Positions 35,170 through 44,389 of a stretch of 64,000 bases of DNA are shown piece by piece; the stretch's first letter is position 1; every line of letters begins with the position of its first letter. The DNA lies in contig JAFEDS010000006.1 in the NCBI GenBank assembly GCA_018241505.1, positions 124,001-188,000 on the forward strand, in the 5' to 3' direction. The stretch is from Pseudomonadota bacterium. Its GTDB lineage: Bacteria > Pseudomonadota > Gammaproteobacteria > Steroidobacterales > Steroidobacteraceae. Under the pieces are notes generated by a model. That model had not been told where the DNA came from. It worked only from the letters and a program-made list of their open reading frames with translations, and did not search any database. The position numbers were made by a program, and so were the translations under genes.

Positions 35170-35957
35170 GTGAATTGGGAACGTTGCTCAAGCAGTGGCG
35201 CGGCCTGCGCGGCCGCAGTCAACTCGATATCTCGGTTGATACCGGGATATCGCAGCGACAGATCAGCTTCATTGAAAGCGGCCGCAGTGTACCGACCCGC
35301 TCCACGCTGCTGGGGATTGCGCAGGTGCTGGAGATTCCCTTGCGTGAGCGCAACACCCTGCTGCTGGCGGCCGGCTACGCGCCGATGTATTCGGACGCGG
35401 CGTGGAACTCCGAAGAAATGAACAGCATTGGCAAAGCGCTGCAGCGGATGATTGCTCAACATGAGCCATACCCCGCGTTTGTCATGGACCGCTACTGGAA
35501 TGTTGTTTTGAGCAACGATGCGGCGCCACGATTTTTCAACTGTTTCATTGACTTGTCGCGGTGGCCTGCGCCGCGCAACCTGTTGCGCCTGATGTTCGAT
35601 CCGCAGGGAATGCGGCCTCACATCGCTCATTGGGAAATTCTCGCACGAGCACTCATTCAGCGGGTGAGGCGCGAGGCCGTGGGACATGTTGTCGATCAGA
35701 AGACCAAGGAGCTGCTGGCGGAGCTGCTCGCCTTCCCGGGCGTGCCACCAGATTGGCAGGCGCCCGAAACACGCAACCCATTGCCCATGATCCCCATGAC
35801 CTTCAACCGGCAGAGCGCTACGCTCTGCTACTTTTCGTTGGTCACGACGGTCGGCACTCCACAGACTATCGCCGCCCAGGAGTTGCGCATCGAATGTCTG
35901 TATCCCGCGGATGAAGCAACAGAAGGGCTGCATGCGAAGCTGATGCAGTCGGCGTAG
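35166..35957 (+). CDS. XRE-family regulator with MmyB-like ligand domain
   Basis: A 263-residue regulator. An XRE helix-turn-helix occupies about residues 5-62 (LLKQWRGLRGRSQLDISVD, ISFIESGRSVPTRSTLL). A C-terminal MmyB-like domain follows (PAFVMDRYWNVVLSNDAAPRFF, NLLRLMFDP, QRVRREA), a fold related to PAS that binds small ligands such as fatty acids. The start GTG overlaps the CMD-like stop (GTGA). The stop abuts the convergent gene at 35958. It probably senses a small molecule linked to the CMD-like protein. Confidence 0.9.
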   Translation: MSELGTLLKQWRGLRGRSQLDISVDTGISQRQISFIESGRSVPTRSTLLGIAQVLEIPLRERNTLLLAAGYAPMYSDAAWNSEEMNSIGKALQRMIAQHEPYPAFVMDRYWNVVLSNDAAPRFFNCFIDLSRWPAPRNLLRLMFDPQGMRPHIAHWEILARALIQRVRREAVGHVVDQKTKELLAELLAFPGVPPDWQAPETRNPLPMIPMTFNRQSATLCYFSLVTTVGTPQTIAAQELRIECLYPADEATEGLHAKLMQSA

Positions 35958-37619
35958 TCATTCGAGCCAGCCTCGGTAGCGCACAATCAATCCCATCCAG
36001 GGGTGACTGATATGCACATGGAAACGGAACCGTCCGTTCTCCTCAGTCTCGTAGGCGTCGGCACGGGGTGCGAGCCATAGCGGCAGGGGAATTCCGAAAA
36101 TCGACCAGCGGCGCGGGATGAGGCGCAGACGATCGCCGTCAACCACCAGGGCTTGTGCAAAGTCGATCGGCCCGATCCGCTCACTCAACAGCCGCTCCGA
36201 ACGGCCACGCCCCGTCAGCATCGTGCTGGCAAAGCGATGGTGTCCGAACCGCCGGATCCAGCGCTCGTTGCCATTTTCACTTCTGAAGCGAACCGATACC
36301 GGCACATCCGTGCCTGCCGGCGGAAAACGAACCAGGAACGCGACGATGTTTGACAGCAACCCGCGGCCGCGTTCGACCGTACAGCGTCCCCGTACCTCAT
36401 GCTCGGATTCAAACGTATGCAGTCGTCTGACAGCGTCCGGCAAGGTGTGCCACGCGGCACCTAGAAGCCGCTCAAACAATGGCGCGGCGGCGACTCTGCG
36501 GTCATCACGCTCGCCGGTGTAAATCGTGCGGCTGGCAAACAGCGCTTCGTAGTCGGTCAGCTCGAGATCGCGAACCGCGGCCCGGGCGCCCGCGGCCGGC
36601 TGTTGGCCGGTGAGCATTTTGCGGATGAGGGCCTCAATGGCCATGCTGGGAATGAAAGGGCCGTCGTTGCCTTCCGCCAGAAGATGCCACGAACGGTTCA
36701 CATCGCGGTGCTGCTCATCGGTGCCACGAACCTCAACAAACATGCCGCCCCGATGCTCGCCCCATCTCAATTTGTTCACAACAAGAGACATCAAACCGGC
36801 GAAGGGGGACAGCGATGGCAGCAGGCGACAGCGCACGAACCAGGCGCACGCGACGAGAGCCCGATGCAGAACCTCAGGTACGGGTCCAGCGCCCATCCAG
36901 ATCTCATCCGCGTCAGGCCACAACTCCGGCAGCGCGCGCACGTCTGGAACATCGACTAGAGAGAACAGTGTGTTTCTCAACGGGATCTTGCCGGGCGGCG
37001 CAATTGTGAAACGACAGCTCCCCGTAAAACCGTAACCGATGGTGATTGCCCCACGGCGGACCGGCTTTCCGGCGTAGCTGGCAATCGCTCGAAGCACGTT
37101 TGCGCCGACGCCCGAGTAGGGGGAAGGCGCAATGCCGCCGCGGATGCTGGTGACCCGTGTCATGCCGACTGACAGGCGGCGTACGACGGAGGCAGTCAAC
37201 ACGGGAAAGCTCGAGACGCCTGACAGAACGCTGATGCCGGCGGAACGCGCGGCGGAATCGAAGTTGGAAACGCCGGCTACGAAGTCGGCACCATCAGCCA
37301 GATCGAGATAGTGTACTCGCTGCGCAATGCACGCCTCGATGAGCTCGTAACGTCGCGCACCGTAGGATTGGAAGGGACCGCTGGCGTCTACGAGGACGTC
37401 CGGTGCCAGAGCCCGGACCTGTTGGGACACGTCCGTGTTTCGATCAAACGCGGTGGGTGTCAATCGCGCCCGGGCGTTCCGACGTCCGCAGAAGTCGGCG
37501 GCCCGCTGCTCGGAGCGTCCTGCAACCAGGATCTCCAGGCGCGACTCATCGGCCAGTAGATCGACGAGCCGGCCGCCGAAGGTACCGTAGCCTCCCACAA
37601 CGAGTATTTTCAGCGACAA
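35958..37619 (-). CDS. Saccharopine dehydrogenase-like NAD(P)-binding protein with DUF4166 domain
   Basis: A 553-residue two-domain protein. Residues 1-130 form a Rossmann domain with VVGGYGTFGGRLVDLLA and VDASGPFQSYG, as in saccharopine dehydrogenase-like reductases. The region from about 370 to the end matches DUF4166 (RLLGAAWHTLPDAVRRLH, LTGRGRSERLLSERIGP, HISHPWMGLIVRYRGW). A reductase acting on a lipid or amide-like substrate is possible. It lies 18 bp downstream of a DCC-family gene, an arrangement suggesting a shared pathway. Confidence 0.8.
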   Translation of the reverse strand: MSLKILVVGGYGTFGGRLVDLLADESRLEILVAGRSEQRAADFCGRRNARARLTPTAFDRNTDVSQQVRALAPDVLVDASGPFQSYGARRYELIEACIAQRVHYLDLADGADFVAGVSNFDSAARSAGISVLSGVSSFPVLTASVVRRLSVGMTRVTSIRGGIAPSPYSGVGANVLRAIASYAGKPVRRGAITIGYGFTGSCRFTIAPPGKIPLRNTLFSLVDVPDVRALPELWPDADEIWMGAGPVPEVLHRALVACAWFVRCRLLPSLSPFAGLMSLVVNKLRWGEHRGGMFVEVRGTDEQHRDVNRSWHLLAEGNDGPFIPSMAIEALIRKMLTGQQPAAGARAAVRDLELTDYEALFASRTIYTGERDDRRVAAAPLFERLLGAAWHTLPDAVRRLHTFESEHEVRGRCTVERGRGLLSNIVAFLVRFPPAGTDVPVSVRFRSENGNERWIRRFGHHRFASTMLTGRGRSERLLSERIGPIDFAQALVVDGDRLRLIPRRWSIFGIPLPLWLAPRADAYETEENGRFRFHVHISHPWMGLIVRYRGWLE

Positions 37620-37637
37620 AGGGTCCCTCCTCGAGTC

Positions 37638-38096
37638 TCAGCCGAGAAACTTGCTCTCCGCGCCCGGCTCCAGCAGATAGCACGTCTGCCGGACGCCGAA
37701 CCAGCGTAACCGATTACGCGCGATGTATTCATAGAGGCGATCCCGGAGCGATCGGGGCAAAAGCCGGCCGATCGCCATTGCGGACCACGGCAGGCCGAGA
37801 TGCTGAAACATGCGGATCGAGCCTTCAGACTCGAGCCAGGGGCGGCCCTGCTCTATCAGGATGTTGGTTTCGTAGTCGACCGGATCGAGGCCGTAGTGCC
37901 GGTAGAGCGCGGCTCCCAGGGGCGACTGAGCCGCTATGAAACGAAAGCGGTCGTGTCGATCATGCCGCAGTATGAAACGCACAAAACCGGAGCACATCCG
38001 GCAGTTGCCGTCATAAACAATGATGGGGTGATCGTCGGGAAACGCCGGAACGGCCGGGTCTGTGCGGTAGCTGAAAGGCTGGATGTCGCGAGCCAT
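37638..38096 (-). CDS. DCC-family (DUF393) thiol-disulfide oxidoreductase-like protein
   Basis: A 152-residue protein with the family motif YDGNCRMCSGFVRF: the DxxCxxC cysteines are in thioredoxin-like position near residues 31-36. It is followed by the usual FRFIAAQSPLGAAL and a C-terminal helical part. Substrates of the DCC family are not known. It precedes the saccharopine dehydrogenase/DUF4166 gene by 18 bp in the same transcript. Confidence 0.85.
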   Translation of the reverse strand: MARDIQPFSYRTDPAVPAFPDDHPIIVYDGNCRMCSGFVRFILRHDRHDRFRFIAAQSPLGAALYRHYGLDPVDYETNILIEQGRPWLESEGSIRMFQHLGLPWSAMAIGRLLPRSLRDRLYEYIARNRLRWFGVRQTCYLLEPGAESKFLG

Positions 38097-38160
38097 CGAA
38101 TCCCTGCCTGGTGCCCGCGCTTGCGGATCGCCTTAACGCCAGCAACCTGAAGCTCCGGGC

Positions 38161-39480
38161 TCAGGTGGCGTCAATCCGCAAAATGGTTTGCAGCAGCACA
38201 TTCGCACCGTTCGCACAGGCTTCCCAGCTCGACAGCTCCTTAGGCGAGTGGCTGATGCCGCCGATGCTGGGCACGAAGATCATTCCCATGGGAGCGATCT
38301 GCGCAATGTTTTGTGCATCGTGCCCGGCACCGCTGGGCAGGTGCATCGTCTTCAGGCCGAGGCCCGTGGCGGCGGCCTCGATCTGCTTCTGAATTGCGGG
38401 AGCCGCCAACGCAGGCCGCAGGTGCTCAATCGAAGTGATGGTAATTTCGGTTCCGGTCTGCGCCGCTATCTCACGGGCCCGTTGACGGGCCGCCTCACCC
38501 AGCCGCAGCAGTGTCTCCTCCGACAGATCGCGGAATTCAATGGTGTGTTTGACCAAACCCGGGACTACATTGGGGGCGTTTGGAAATACGGTCAGTTGTC
38601 CGACGGTCCCCACCTGCCGTCCGGGAATTTTCGTGACCTCATCCTGCACCGCTTCAATCAACTTCGCCGCGGCGAGCAGCGCATTGCGCCGTTCGGGCAT
38701 GGGAGTGGTGCCCGCGTGATTGGCGAATCCCCGGATTTCAACAGCGTACTGATCGATGCTGACGATGCCGTCCACGACGCCGATGGGAATCGAGGCTTTG
38801 GCGAGGGTGCCACCCTGCTCGATATGCAACTCGAGATAGCAATGCAGCGACTGCGCCCTGCGGCGCGCATCCGCCAGCCGGGTGGGATCGCCGCCAATGC
38901 GGATCAAGCCGGGACGCATGGCAATGCCATTGAATTCCCGGTCGAGCGTGGCCGGGTCGAGATCTCCGGCGGCGCTGTGGCTTCCCACGGTGCCGCCCTC
39001 CTCGTTCGACCAGATGCAGACCTCGAGCGGATGCCGTGTCCGCACGCCGGCGTCCCCGAGTGTTTGAATCACCTCGATGGCCGACATGGATCCCACATCA
39101 CCATCAAAGTTGCCGCCGTTCGGTACCGAATCAATGTGTGACCCAAACACGATCGGTTTGAGCGACGGGCGTGATCCCGGCCGGGTTGCGCGGATATTTC
39201 CCGCCGTGTCGATCTTCGGATCGAGACCCGCCTTGCGCATCAGATCCATGACGAATTTCCGTCCGGCGACGTCCGCCTCGGAATACGCAATGCGACTGAC
39301 GCCATCGGCGAACGTGCCTCCGGCGGGACGGCCAAAGACACTGAGATCTTCCAACGACTGCTGCAGCCTCTTTGCGTTTACACGCAAAGAGGCGGGCGAC
39401 GGCGCAGCCGCCCGGACAGCCAGAGTAACCCCGGCGCTGAGAGCGCCGAGGCCTGCCAGGAAGGCTCTGCGAGTGTTCAC
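38161..39480 (-). CDS. Exported M20-family amidase (allantoate amidohydrolase/N-carbamoylase type)
   Basis: A 439-residue zinc-dependent hydrolase. A twin-arginine-like leader (NTRRAFLAGLGALSAG) opens it. Catalytic-domain marks are VFGSHIDSVPNGGNFDGDVG with metal ligands, SNEEGGTVGSHSAAG, LELHIEQGG and the dimerisation-domain FANHAGTTPMPERRNAL. GAGHDAQNIA closes the metal site. Family members hydrolyse allantoate, ureido acids or N-carbamoyl amino acids; the exact substrate is undecided. It lies 7 bp after the S10 peptidase gene. Confidence 0.88.
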   Translation of the reverse strand: MNTRRAFLAGLGALSAGVTLAVRAAAPSPASLRVNAKRLQQSLEDLSVFGRPAGGTFADGVSRIAYSEADVAGRKFVMDLMRKAGLDPKIDTAGNIRATRPGSRPSLKPIVFGSHIDSVPNGGNFDGDVGSMSAIEVIQTLGDAGVRTRHPLEVCIWSNEEGGTVGSHSAAGDLDPATLDREFNGIAMRPGLIRIGGDPTRLADARRRAQSLHCYLELHIEQGGTLAKASIPIGVVDGIVSIDQYAVEIRGFANHAGTTPMPERRNALLAAAKLIEAVQDEVTKIPGRQVGTVGQLTVFPNAPNVVPGLVKHTIEFRDLSEETLLRLGEAARQRAREIAAQTGTEITITSIEHLRPALAAPAIQKQIEAAATGLGLKTMHLPSGAGHDAQNIAQIAPMGMIFVPSIGGISHSPKELSSWEACANGANVLLQTILRIDAT

Positions 39481-39487
39481 GATGCTC

Positions 39488-41056
39488 TCAATGCTCCGCG
39501 TACAACTTCATTGCATCGTTGCGAAGCGCGGCCTGACTCGCTCCGCGGCTGTAGAACATGTGGCCACCCGCGTATTCGCGTACGCGCACCCGGCTTTGAG
39601 TGCCCATGACGGGCATCTGGTCGGCAATCAGCACGGAGGCCATGAACGGACACGACAGATCACTCCAGCCGTGTACGATCAGGACATTCAACTTGGGGTC
39701 GACCGCCACCGCTTCACGCAGCTCTTTCACCGAGCCATGCAGAATCCCGAGGCCGTCCTCGCCTTTTTCATGCTCATCGCCATCGTTCCACAAGTTGCCC
39801 ACCTCGTAGCTGAGCGCGTTGTAGCGCCCGAGGTACTTCCAACCCACGGTGTGGGTAATGAAATCAACAACCGCCGTGGTGGTGGGCGCAATGATGCTGT
39901 CCAGGATCGGATCGTTGTTGAGTTGTGTCGGCGCGAACGGAAAGGGATCGTAGCTCGTGACATTCGAGTCGTAGCGGCTGCCGAGCTTGCCTTCGGAGCG
40001 GTACACTTCGCGCAGGTAGGCCTGGGTCTCGAGGCGCCCGCCGGAGCGCCGGACAAAGGTTGGATCCAGGCCGGACAGGTCCGTTACACGCTTGACGATC
40101 CGCTCCAGCGACTGCGGATCGGAATGTCCCTTCAGCAGGTCGGAGACGTACTCGCCGCGCGTGTACTCGATGACTTCGGCCATCTTGGCGTCGGTGAGCT
40201 TTCCCTGCCGCTCGAGGTTCGCCGCCACGATGGTCGGCAGAGTGAGCATCCAGGGCAACGGTGACAGCTCGCGATCCAACGAAGCACCCGGATCCAGGAA
40301 CGGCGAGACGAGCACGACCCCATTCATGGCAACGCCGAGCCGCGTCTGCAGGTAGTAAGTTATGCGCGGCCCACGAAAACCACCGTAGCTTTCGCCCACG
40401 AAGTACTTCCGCGACTGCAGGCGCTCGTTCTTGTTGAGCCAGTCGAAAATCACCCGGGACAGGTATTCGATATCGGCCTTCGGGTTATAGAAGCGCTTTT
40501 TGGCCTCATCGTCTTTCACCCGCGCATGACTGAAGCCCGTGCCGACCGCGTCGATGAACACCATGTCGGTAAAATCCAGCCAGGTGCCCGGATTGTCCTT
40601 CAGCGCCGTGGAATCCGAGGGGCTGTCCCCTTCGGCACCGAACTGCACGCGCTTGGGGCCGATGGCGCCGAGGTTCAGATACACGGAGGCCGCGCCGGGT
40701 CCGCCATTCAAGGCAAAGGTCACGGGCCGATTGGCACCCGGCACCGTGTAGGCAATGAACATCACATCGGCGACTATCTTGCCTTTTTCGTCGAGAACCG
40801 GCAGCGAACCTACGGTGGCGTCGTAATTGACGGTGCGGCCACCGATCTGGACGCTCTGGCGGACCGTCTTGTCCTGGGGGAACGACGGCAGCTTGAAATC
40901 GTCGTCGGACGCGGGGTGCTCTTCCTTAGGGGCCCCTTTGCCGTCTTCTTTGGCGGCCGGTGCATCACTTTTATCTTTCGCCGGCACCTGCGGCGCGGTC
41001 ATCAATCCAAACACCAGCAGCGCGGCTGCCGGCCAGGACAGGAGGCTCAATCGCAT
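39488..41056 (-). CDS. Exported S10 serine carboxypeptidase
   Basis: A 522-residue peptidase with a signal peptide and a charged Lys/Asp/Glu linker (about 25-55). The S10 fold shows NGGPGAASVYLNLGAIGP near 117-134, the nucleophile S223 in GESYGG, the acid region VHGWSDLSCPF and the catalytic histidine in YAGGHMFY. It removes C-terminal residues from peptides in the periplasm. It is followed after 7 bp by the M20 amidase gene, suggesting a nitrogen-scavenging pair. Confidence 0.92.
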   Translation of the reverse strand: MRLSLLSWPAAALLVFGLMTAPQVPAKDKSDAPAAKEDGKGAPKEEHPASDDDFKLPSFPQDKTVRQSVQIGGRTVNYDATVGSLPVLDEKGKIVADVMFIAYTVPGANRPVTFALNGGPGAASVYLNLGAIGPKRVQFGAEGDSPSDSTALKDNPGTWLDFTDMVFIDAVGTGFSHARVKDDEAKKRFYNPKADIEYLSRVIFDWLNKNERLQSRKYFVGESYGGFRGPRITYYLQTRLGVAMNGVVLVSPFLDPGASLDRELSPLPWMLTLPTIVAANLERQGKLTDAKMAEVIEYTRGEYVSDLLKGHSDPQSLERIVKRVTDLSGLDPTFVRRSGGRLETQAYLREVYRSEGKLGSRYDSNVTSYDPFPFAPTQLNNDPILDSIIAPTTTAVVDFITHTVGWKYLGRYNALSYEVGNLWNDGDEHEKGEDGLGILHGSVKELREAVAVDPKLNVLIVHGWSDLSCPFMASVLIADQMPVMGTQSRVRVREYAGGHMFYSRGASQAALRNDAMKLYAEH

Positions 41057-41099
41057 GGCGGTTCCTTGCAGGGAAGCAGCCGTGGATTAAGCCCTACGT

Positions 41100-42368
41100 T
41101 CAACGTCCGTTCAACTGGGGCATCGTGATTTCGGCACGGGCGATCGCGGGCCGGATATCACGCTGGTAGTTCCAGGGCGCACTCTCGAGATGTGTCAACA
41201 GCGCACGCACAAACCGATCCTGCCGGCGGCGGGCATCGGGCACCGGCACGCCGTGATTGAGAATGGCGAAGTACACAGTACCCATGTTGGTCGTCGGGAT
41301 CGCGCCCACGAGCGCGCTTGCCCCGTAGTCACCGTAGGTTCCGGTTTTTCCAACGATCCGCCCCATTTCGTCAGGTCCGTCGAGACGGTGACGCAGGGTG
41401 CCCGCGTCGATTCCGGAGACCGGCAGGATATCGAACAGCGCGTGGCCCGACTTCTTCAACTCATCCTCCAACGCGCGCAGCAGCTTCACCGCGGCCCGGG
41501 GACTGAGTCGATTGATTGGATCGGTACCGGCTCCGTCACCCAACGTAATCTCCGACTGCATTGCCGCGGGCACCGCACTGCGGGCGAGCGCCTGAACAGC
41601 GCTTGCGCCGCCGGCCGCATCCGCCAGCGGCTTGAAGATGTTGTTGGAATAGTCATTCAGCGACTTCGCCAATGGCAGAAGCGGCTGCGACCGGTGAATG
41701 AGCAGCGTTCGGGCCGCACTGGGGGCTGCCGTGGAATCCGCGCCTCCGATGAATTTCACGCCGGTGGGCAACAATCGGACGGGCGCCGGCCCGGCTGCAT
41801 TCTCGAGCTCGAAGGCACGGACTGCCGCAAGCGCGGCGGGTGAAACGGAGCCGGTGAGCGCCCGGCGCAGGCGCGCGCCATCCTCATCTCCCTCCCAATC
41901 GAATGTCATGGACCCGTGCAGCCGCAGGTCACCCGCAATCTGTGTGATTCCCGACTCGCGCAAGCGATCCGCTACCAACAGCGCATTCTCATCCACAAAT
42001 GCCGGATCGCCGTTGCTTTCAACGAGCAGGTCGCCTTGCAGCGTGCCGTTTGCAACAGGTGCGCGTGTTGAGAAGGTCGTGACGAACCGGTAGTCGGGCC
42101 CCAACTTGCGCAACAGCGCAAGCGTGGTGGGAACCTTCGAAACCGAAGCCGGGTGCACCGGTTTTTGCGCCTGCTGCGCGAGCAACGACTTGCCGCCGCT
42201 GGTTTCAATGTAAACACCCTGATCGGCACCGAGGATGAGCTTGGCCTCCGCGGCGAGAGTCAGCGGTTGCGCACTGTGCGCTGTTTGCCACGCCAGGGTG
42301 GCGGCAATCAAGATTGAAACAAAACGCACTCGGACCGTTCCACGGGAGGCTGCTGAGGCGGGCATCAT
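41100..42368 (-). CDS. PBP4-like D-alanyl-D-alanine carboxypeptidase/endopeptidase (S13)
   Basis: A 422-residue S13-family protein with a signal peptide (FVSILIAATLAWQTAHSA). Penicillin-binding motifs are SVSK (S75, K78), SNN in NDYSNNIFKPL and KTG in GKTGTYGDYGA. It trims or cleaves peptidoglycan cross-links in the periplasm. The tandem ATGs at 42368/42365 lie 8 bp after the histidine kinase stop; upstream codons overlap the kinase gene. It is the last gene of the envelope-stress-like operon. Confidence 0.88.
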   Translation of the reverse strand: MMPASAASRGTVRVRFVSILIAATLAWQTAHSAQPLTLAAEAKLILGADQGVYIETSGGKSLLAQQAQKPVHPASVSKVPTTLALLRKLGPDYRFVTTFSTRAPVANGTLQGDLLVESNGDPAFVDENALLVADRLRESGITQIAGDLRLHGSMTFDWEGDEDGARLRRALTGSVSPAALAAVRAFELENAAGPAPVRLLPTGVKFIGGADSTAAPSAARTLLIHRSQPLLPLAKSLNDYSNNIFKPLADAAGGASAVQALARSAVPAAMQSEITLGDGAGTDPINRLSPRAAVKLLRALEDELKKSGHALFDILPVSGIDAGTLRHRLDGPDEMGRIVGKTGTYGDYGASALVGAIPTTNMGTVYFAILNHGVPVPDARRRQDRFVRALLTHLESAPWNYQRDIRPAIARAEITMPQLNGR

Positions 42369-42376
42369 GCCATCAT

Positions 42377-43669
42377 TCAGCGAGTGCTGGTGGGGGTCAC
42401 CGGCCAGTTCGCCGCTACGAGCGCTCCGCCCAATGCGGATTCGCCGATCCGCACATCGCCGCCATGCCATTCAATCGCGCGCTTCACAATCGCCAGCCCC
42501 AGGCCATAGCCCACTTTGCGGCCGGCTTGCGGATTGAGCTGCACAAAGGACTGAAACACGCGGCTGCGCTGGTCTTCCGGAATACCGGGCCCATCATCCT
42601 CCACACGCAGCTCGTTCAATCCCGCGCGCACCGCAAACGACACCTTGATCTGACTGGCCGCATACCGGCCCGCATTGTACAGAAGGTTCCTGAGCACGGA
42701 CTCGAACAGGTGGATATCGCAGATGACGCGCGTCGCATCGTTCTGCACCGTCGATGTTATGGCAATGCCGCCGCGGACATCGCCTTGCGCCGACTGCACA
42801 ATCGCCGGAATCAGCGCCGTGAAGTCATGCTCCGACAGATTCAGTGTCAGATCGGCCCGCTCCAGGATCGAGTAGCCGAGCGTCGCCTTGACGAGCCCAT
42901 CAATGGCTTCAATATCCGTCTTGATGTTGGATAACGAGCCCTTCAGCTCAGCAACACTCGTGGCGTGGCGCGCCAGCTCGATTTCAAACTGCATGCGCGA
43001 CAGCGGCGTCTTGATTTCATGGGAGACGGCGTTCGACATATCCTGGTGGGAGGCAATGAGGCCGTCGATGCGGGCCGCCATTTTGCGGAACGTCTGCGCC
43101 AGCGGATAGATCTGCGAGTGTTGTTTGATCGGCGCGGCAAACTGCCAGTTGCGGTTGCCGTACTGTGCCGCCGCCTTCTCGAGCGTACGCAGGTCGCGGG
43201 TCAACGGCCAGATCCAGAACATGAGCACCAGGGCAATCAACGCGTAGAACAAGAGGGTCACGGCCCAGTCGAGCACACCGCGCTTGGCAACCGGTTCGCG
43301 CGACCGCAGCGCCAGCACGTGCTCGTCATCGATGCGCTTCAATACCCATGAATCGCCCTGCGACGAGCGCATGTAGGCATTTTCACCGCGGCCAAGCTTC
43401 TCCAGGGTATCCGCGCCGGCAATCTCGTGGGTGGCGAACACTTCAACATCGACCCCCGTGCGCGCGGCCACGCCGGCAATCAGGTTGCGCCAGCTCTCGG
43501 GGGGCGCCTGGTGCAGGCGATCGGTCAACAGGGACATCATGGCGGCCACCGGCCGCATTTCCCCCGGGTCGGGCTTGCTGTACACCTGCAGGAGCCGGTC
43601 CTGCCCCCAGCTCACCACGGCCAGGGTCACAACAATGAGCAGGTACAGGCCCAGGAAGTGCCGCGCCAC
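42377..43669 (-). CDS. RstB-like sensor histidine kinase
   Basis: A 430-residue kinase resembling RstB. Membrane helices are near 4-20 and 135-155, enclosing a periplasmic domain of about 110 residues; a HAMP-like segment precedes H217 (SHEIKTPLSRM). The ATPase domain has LLYNAGRYA, DDGPGIPEDQRSRVF and GYGLGLAIVKRA. It phosphorylates the regulator encoded just upstream (3-base gap). The operon partners MipA, DUF3019 and the PBP4-like enzyme point to an envelope signal. Confidence 0.9.
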   Translation of the reverse strand: MARHFLGLYLLIVVTLAVVSWGQDRLLQVYSKPDPGEMRPVAAMMSLLTDRLHQAPPESWRNLIAGVAARTGVDVEVFATHEIAGADTLEKLGRGENAYMRSSQGDSWVLKRIDDEHVLALRSREPVAKRGVLDWAVTLLFYALIALVLMFWIWPLTRDLRTLEKAAAQYGNRNWQFAAPIKQHSQIYPLAQTFRKMAARIDGLIASHQDMSNAVSHEIKTPLSRMQFEIELARHATSVAELKGSLSNIKTDIEAIDGLVKATLGYSILERADLTLNLSEHDFTALIPAIVQSAQGDVRGGIAITSTVQNDATRVICDIHLFESVLRNLLYNAGRYAASQIKVSFAVRAGLNELRVEDDGPGIPEDQRSRVFQSFVQLNPQAGRKVGYGLGLAIVKRAIEWHGGDVRIGESALGGALVAANWPVTPTSTR

Positions 43670-43672
43670 GGA

Positions 43673-44380
43673 TCACCAGGCATCCGGCACAAACAGATAT
43701 CCCTGTCCCCAGATTGTCTTGATCCGCTGCGGATTCTCGGCATCGTCGTCGAGTTTGCGGCGCAGCCGCGAGATCCGGATATCCAACATCCGGTCGAGGC
43801 CGTCGTAGTCGCGATTGTAGAGGCTCTTGAACAGCCGCTCGCGCGATTGAATCTCCCCTGGATGGCTGGCGAGAAACACCAGCAGATCAAACTCGTTGCG
43901 CGACAGCGCCACCTCGCGGCCATCCCACTTGACGGCGCGCGAGACTATGTTGATCAGCAGCCGCCCGAACGTCAGGACCTTGCTGGCCCCCGGCGCCGGT
44001 GCCGGCCGATTGCGGCGCAGCAGCACCCCGATCCTCGCCAGCAGCACCCGCGGCTCCACCGGCTTGATGACATAGTCATCCGCGCCCAACTCCAAACCCA
44101 ACACGTGATCGATGTCGTTGTCGCGCGCGGTCAGTATCAGGATCGGGTTGGCATACTCGGGGCGCAGGCGCCGGCAGATGGAGAAGCCGTCCTCGCCCGG
44201 CAGTCCCAGGTCCAGGATGACCAGGTCCGGGTTGTCGCGCTGCACGCGCTCCACAACCTCATCGCCACGGCTGACGACCGCCACAATGAAGCCGTGATTG
44301 ACCAGGTAGCGGCTCACCAGATCGGCCAGGCGCAGGTCATCCTCCACCAGCAGAATCGAATGTTGAATTTCGGTGTTCAT
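43673..44380 (-). CDS. RstA-like OmpR-family response regulator
   Basis: A 235-residue regulator. The receiver has D14/D15 (VEDDLRL), phospho-acceptor D57 (LVILDLGLPGEDGF) and K107 (YVIKPVEPR). The C-terminal winged helix contains LSRNEFDLLVFLASHPGEI, QSRERLFKSLYNRDYDGLD and RRKLDDDA. It pairs with the kinase that starts three bases after its stop. It lies 9 bp after the DUF3019 gene and is likely to control this operon; no site was identified. Confidence 0.92.
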   Translation of the reverse strand: MNTEIQHSILLVEDDLRLADLVSRYLVNHGFIVAVVSRGDEVVERVQRDNPDLVILDLGLPGEDGFSICRRLRPEYANPILILTARDNDIDHVLGLELGADDYVIKPVEPRVLLARIGVLLRRNRPAPAPGASKVLTFGRLLINIVSRAVKWDGREVALSRNEFDLLVFLASHPGEIQSRERLFKSLYNRDYDGLDRMLDIRISRLRRKLDDDAENPQRIKTIWGQGYLFVPDAW

Positions 44381-44389
44381 GCGCGGGTG

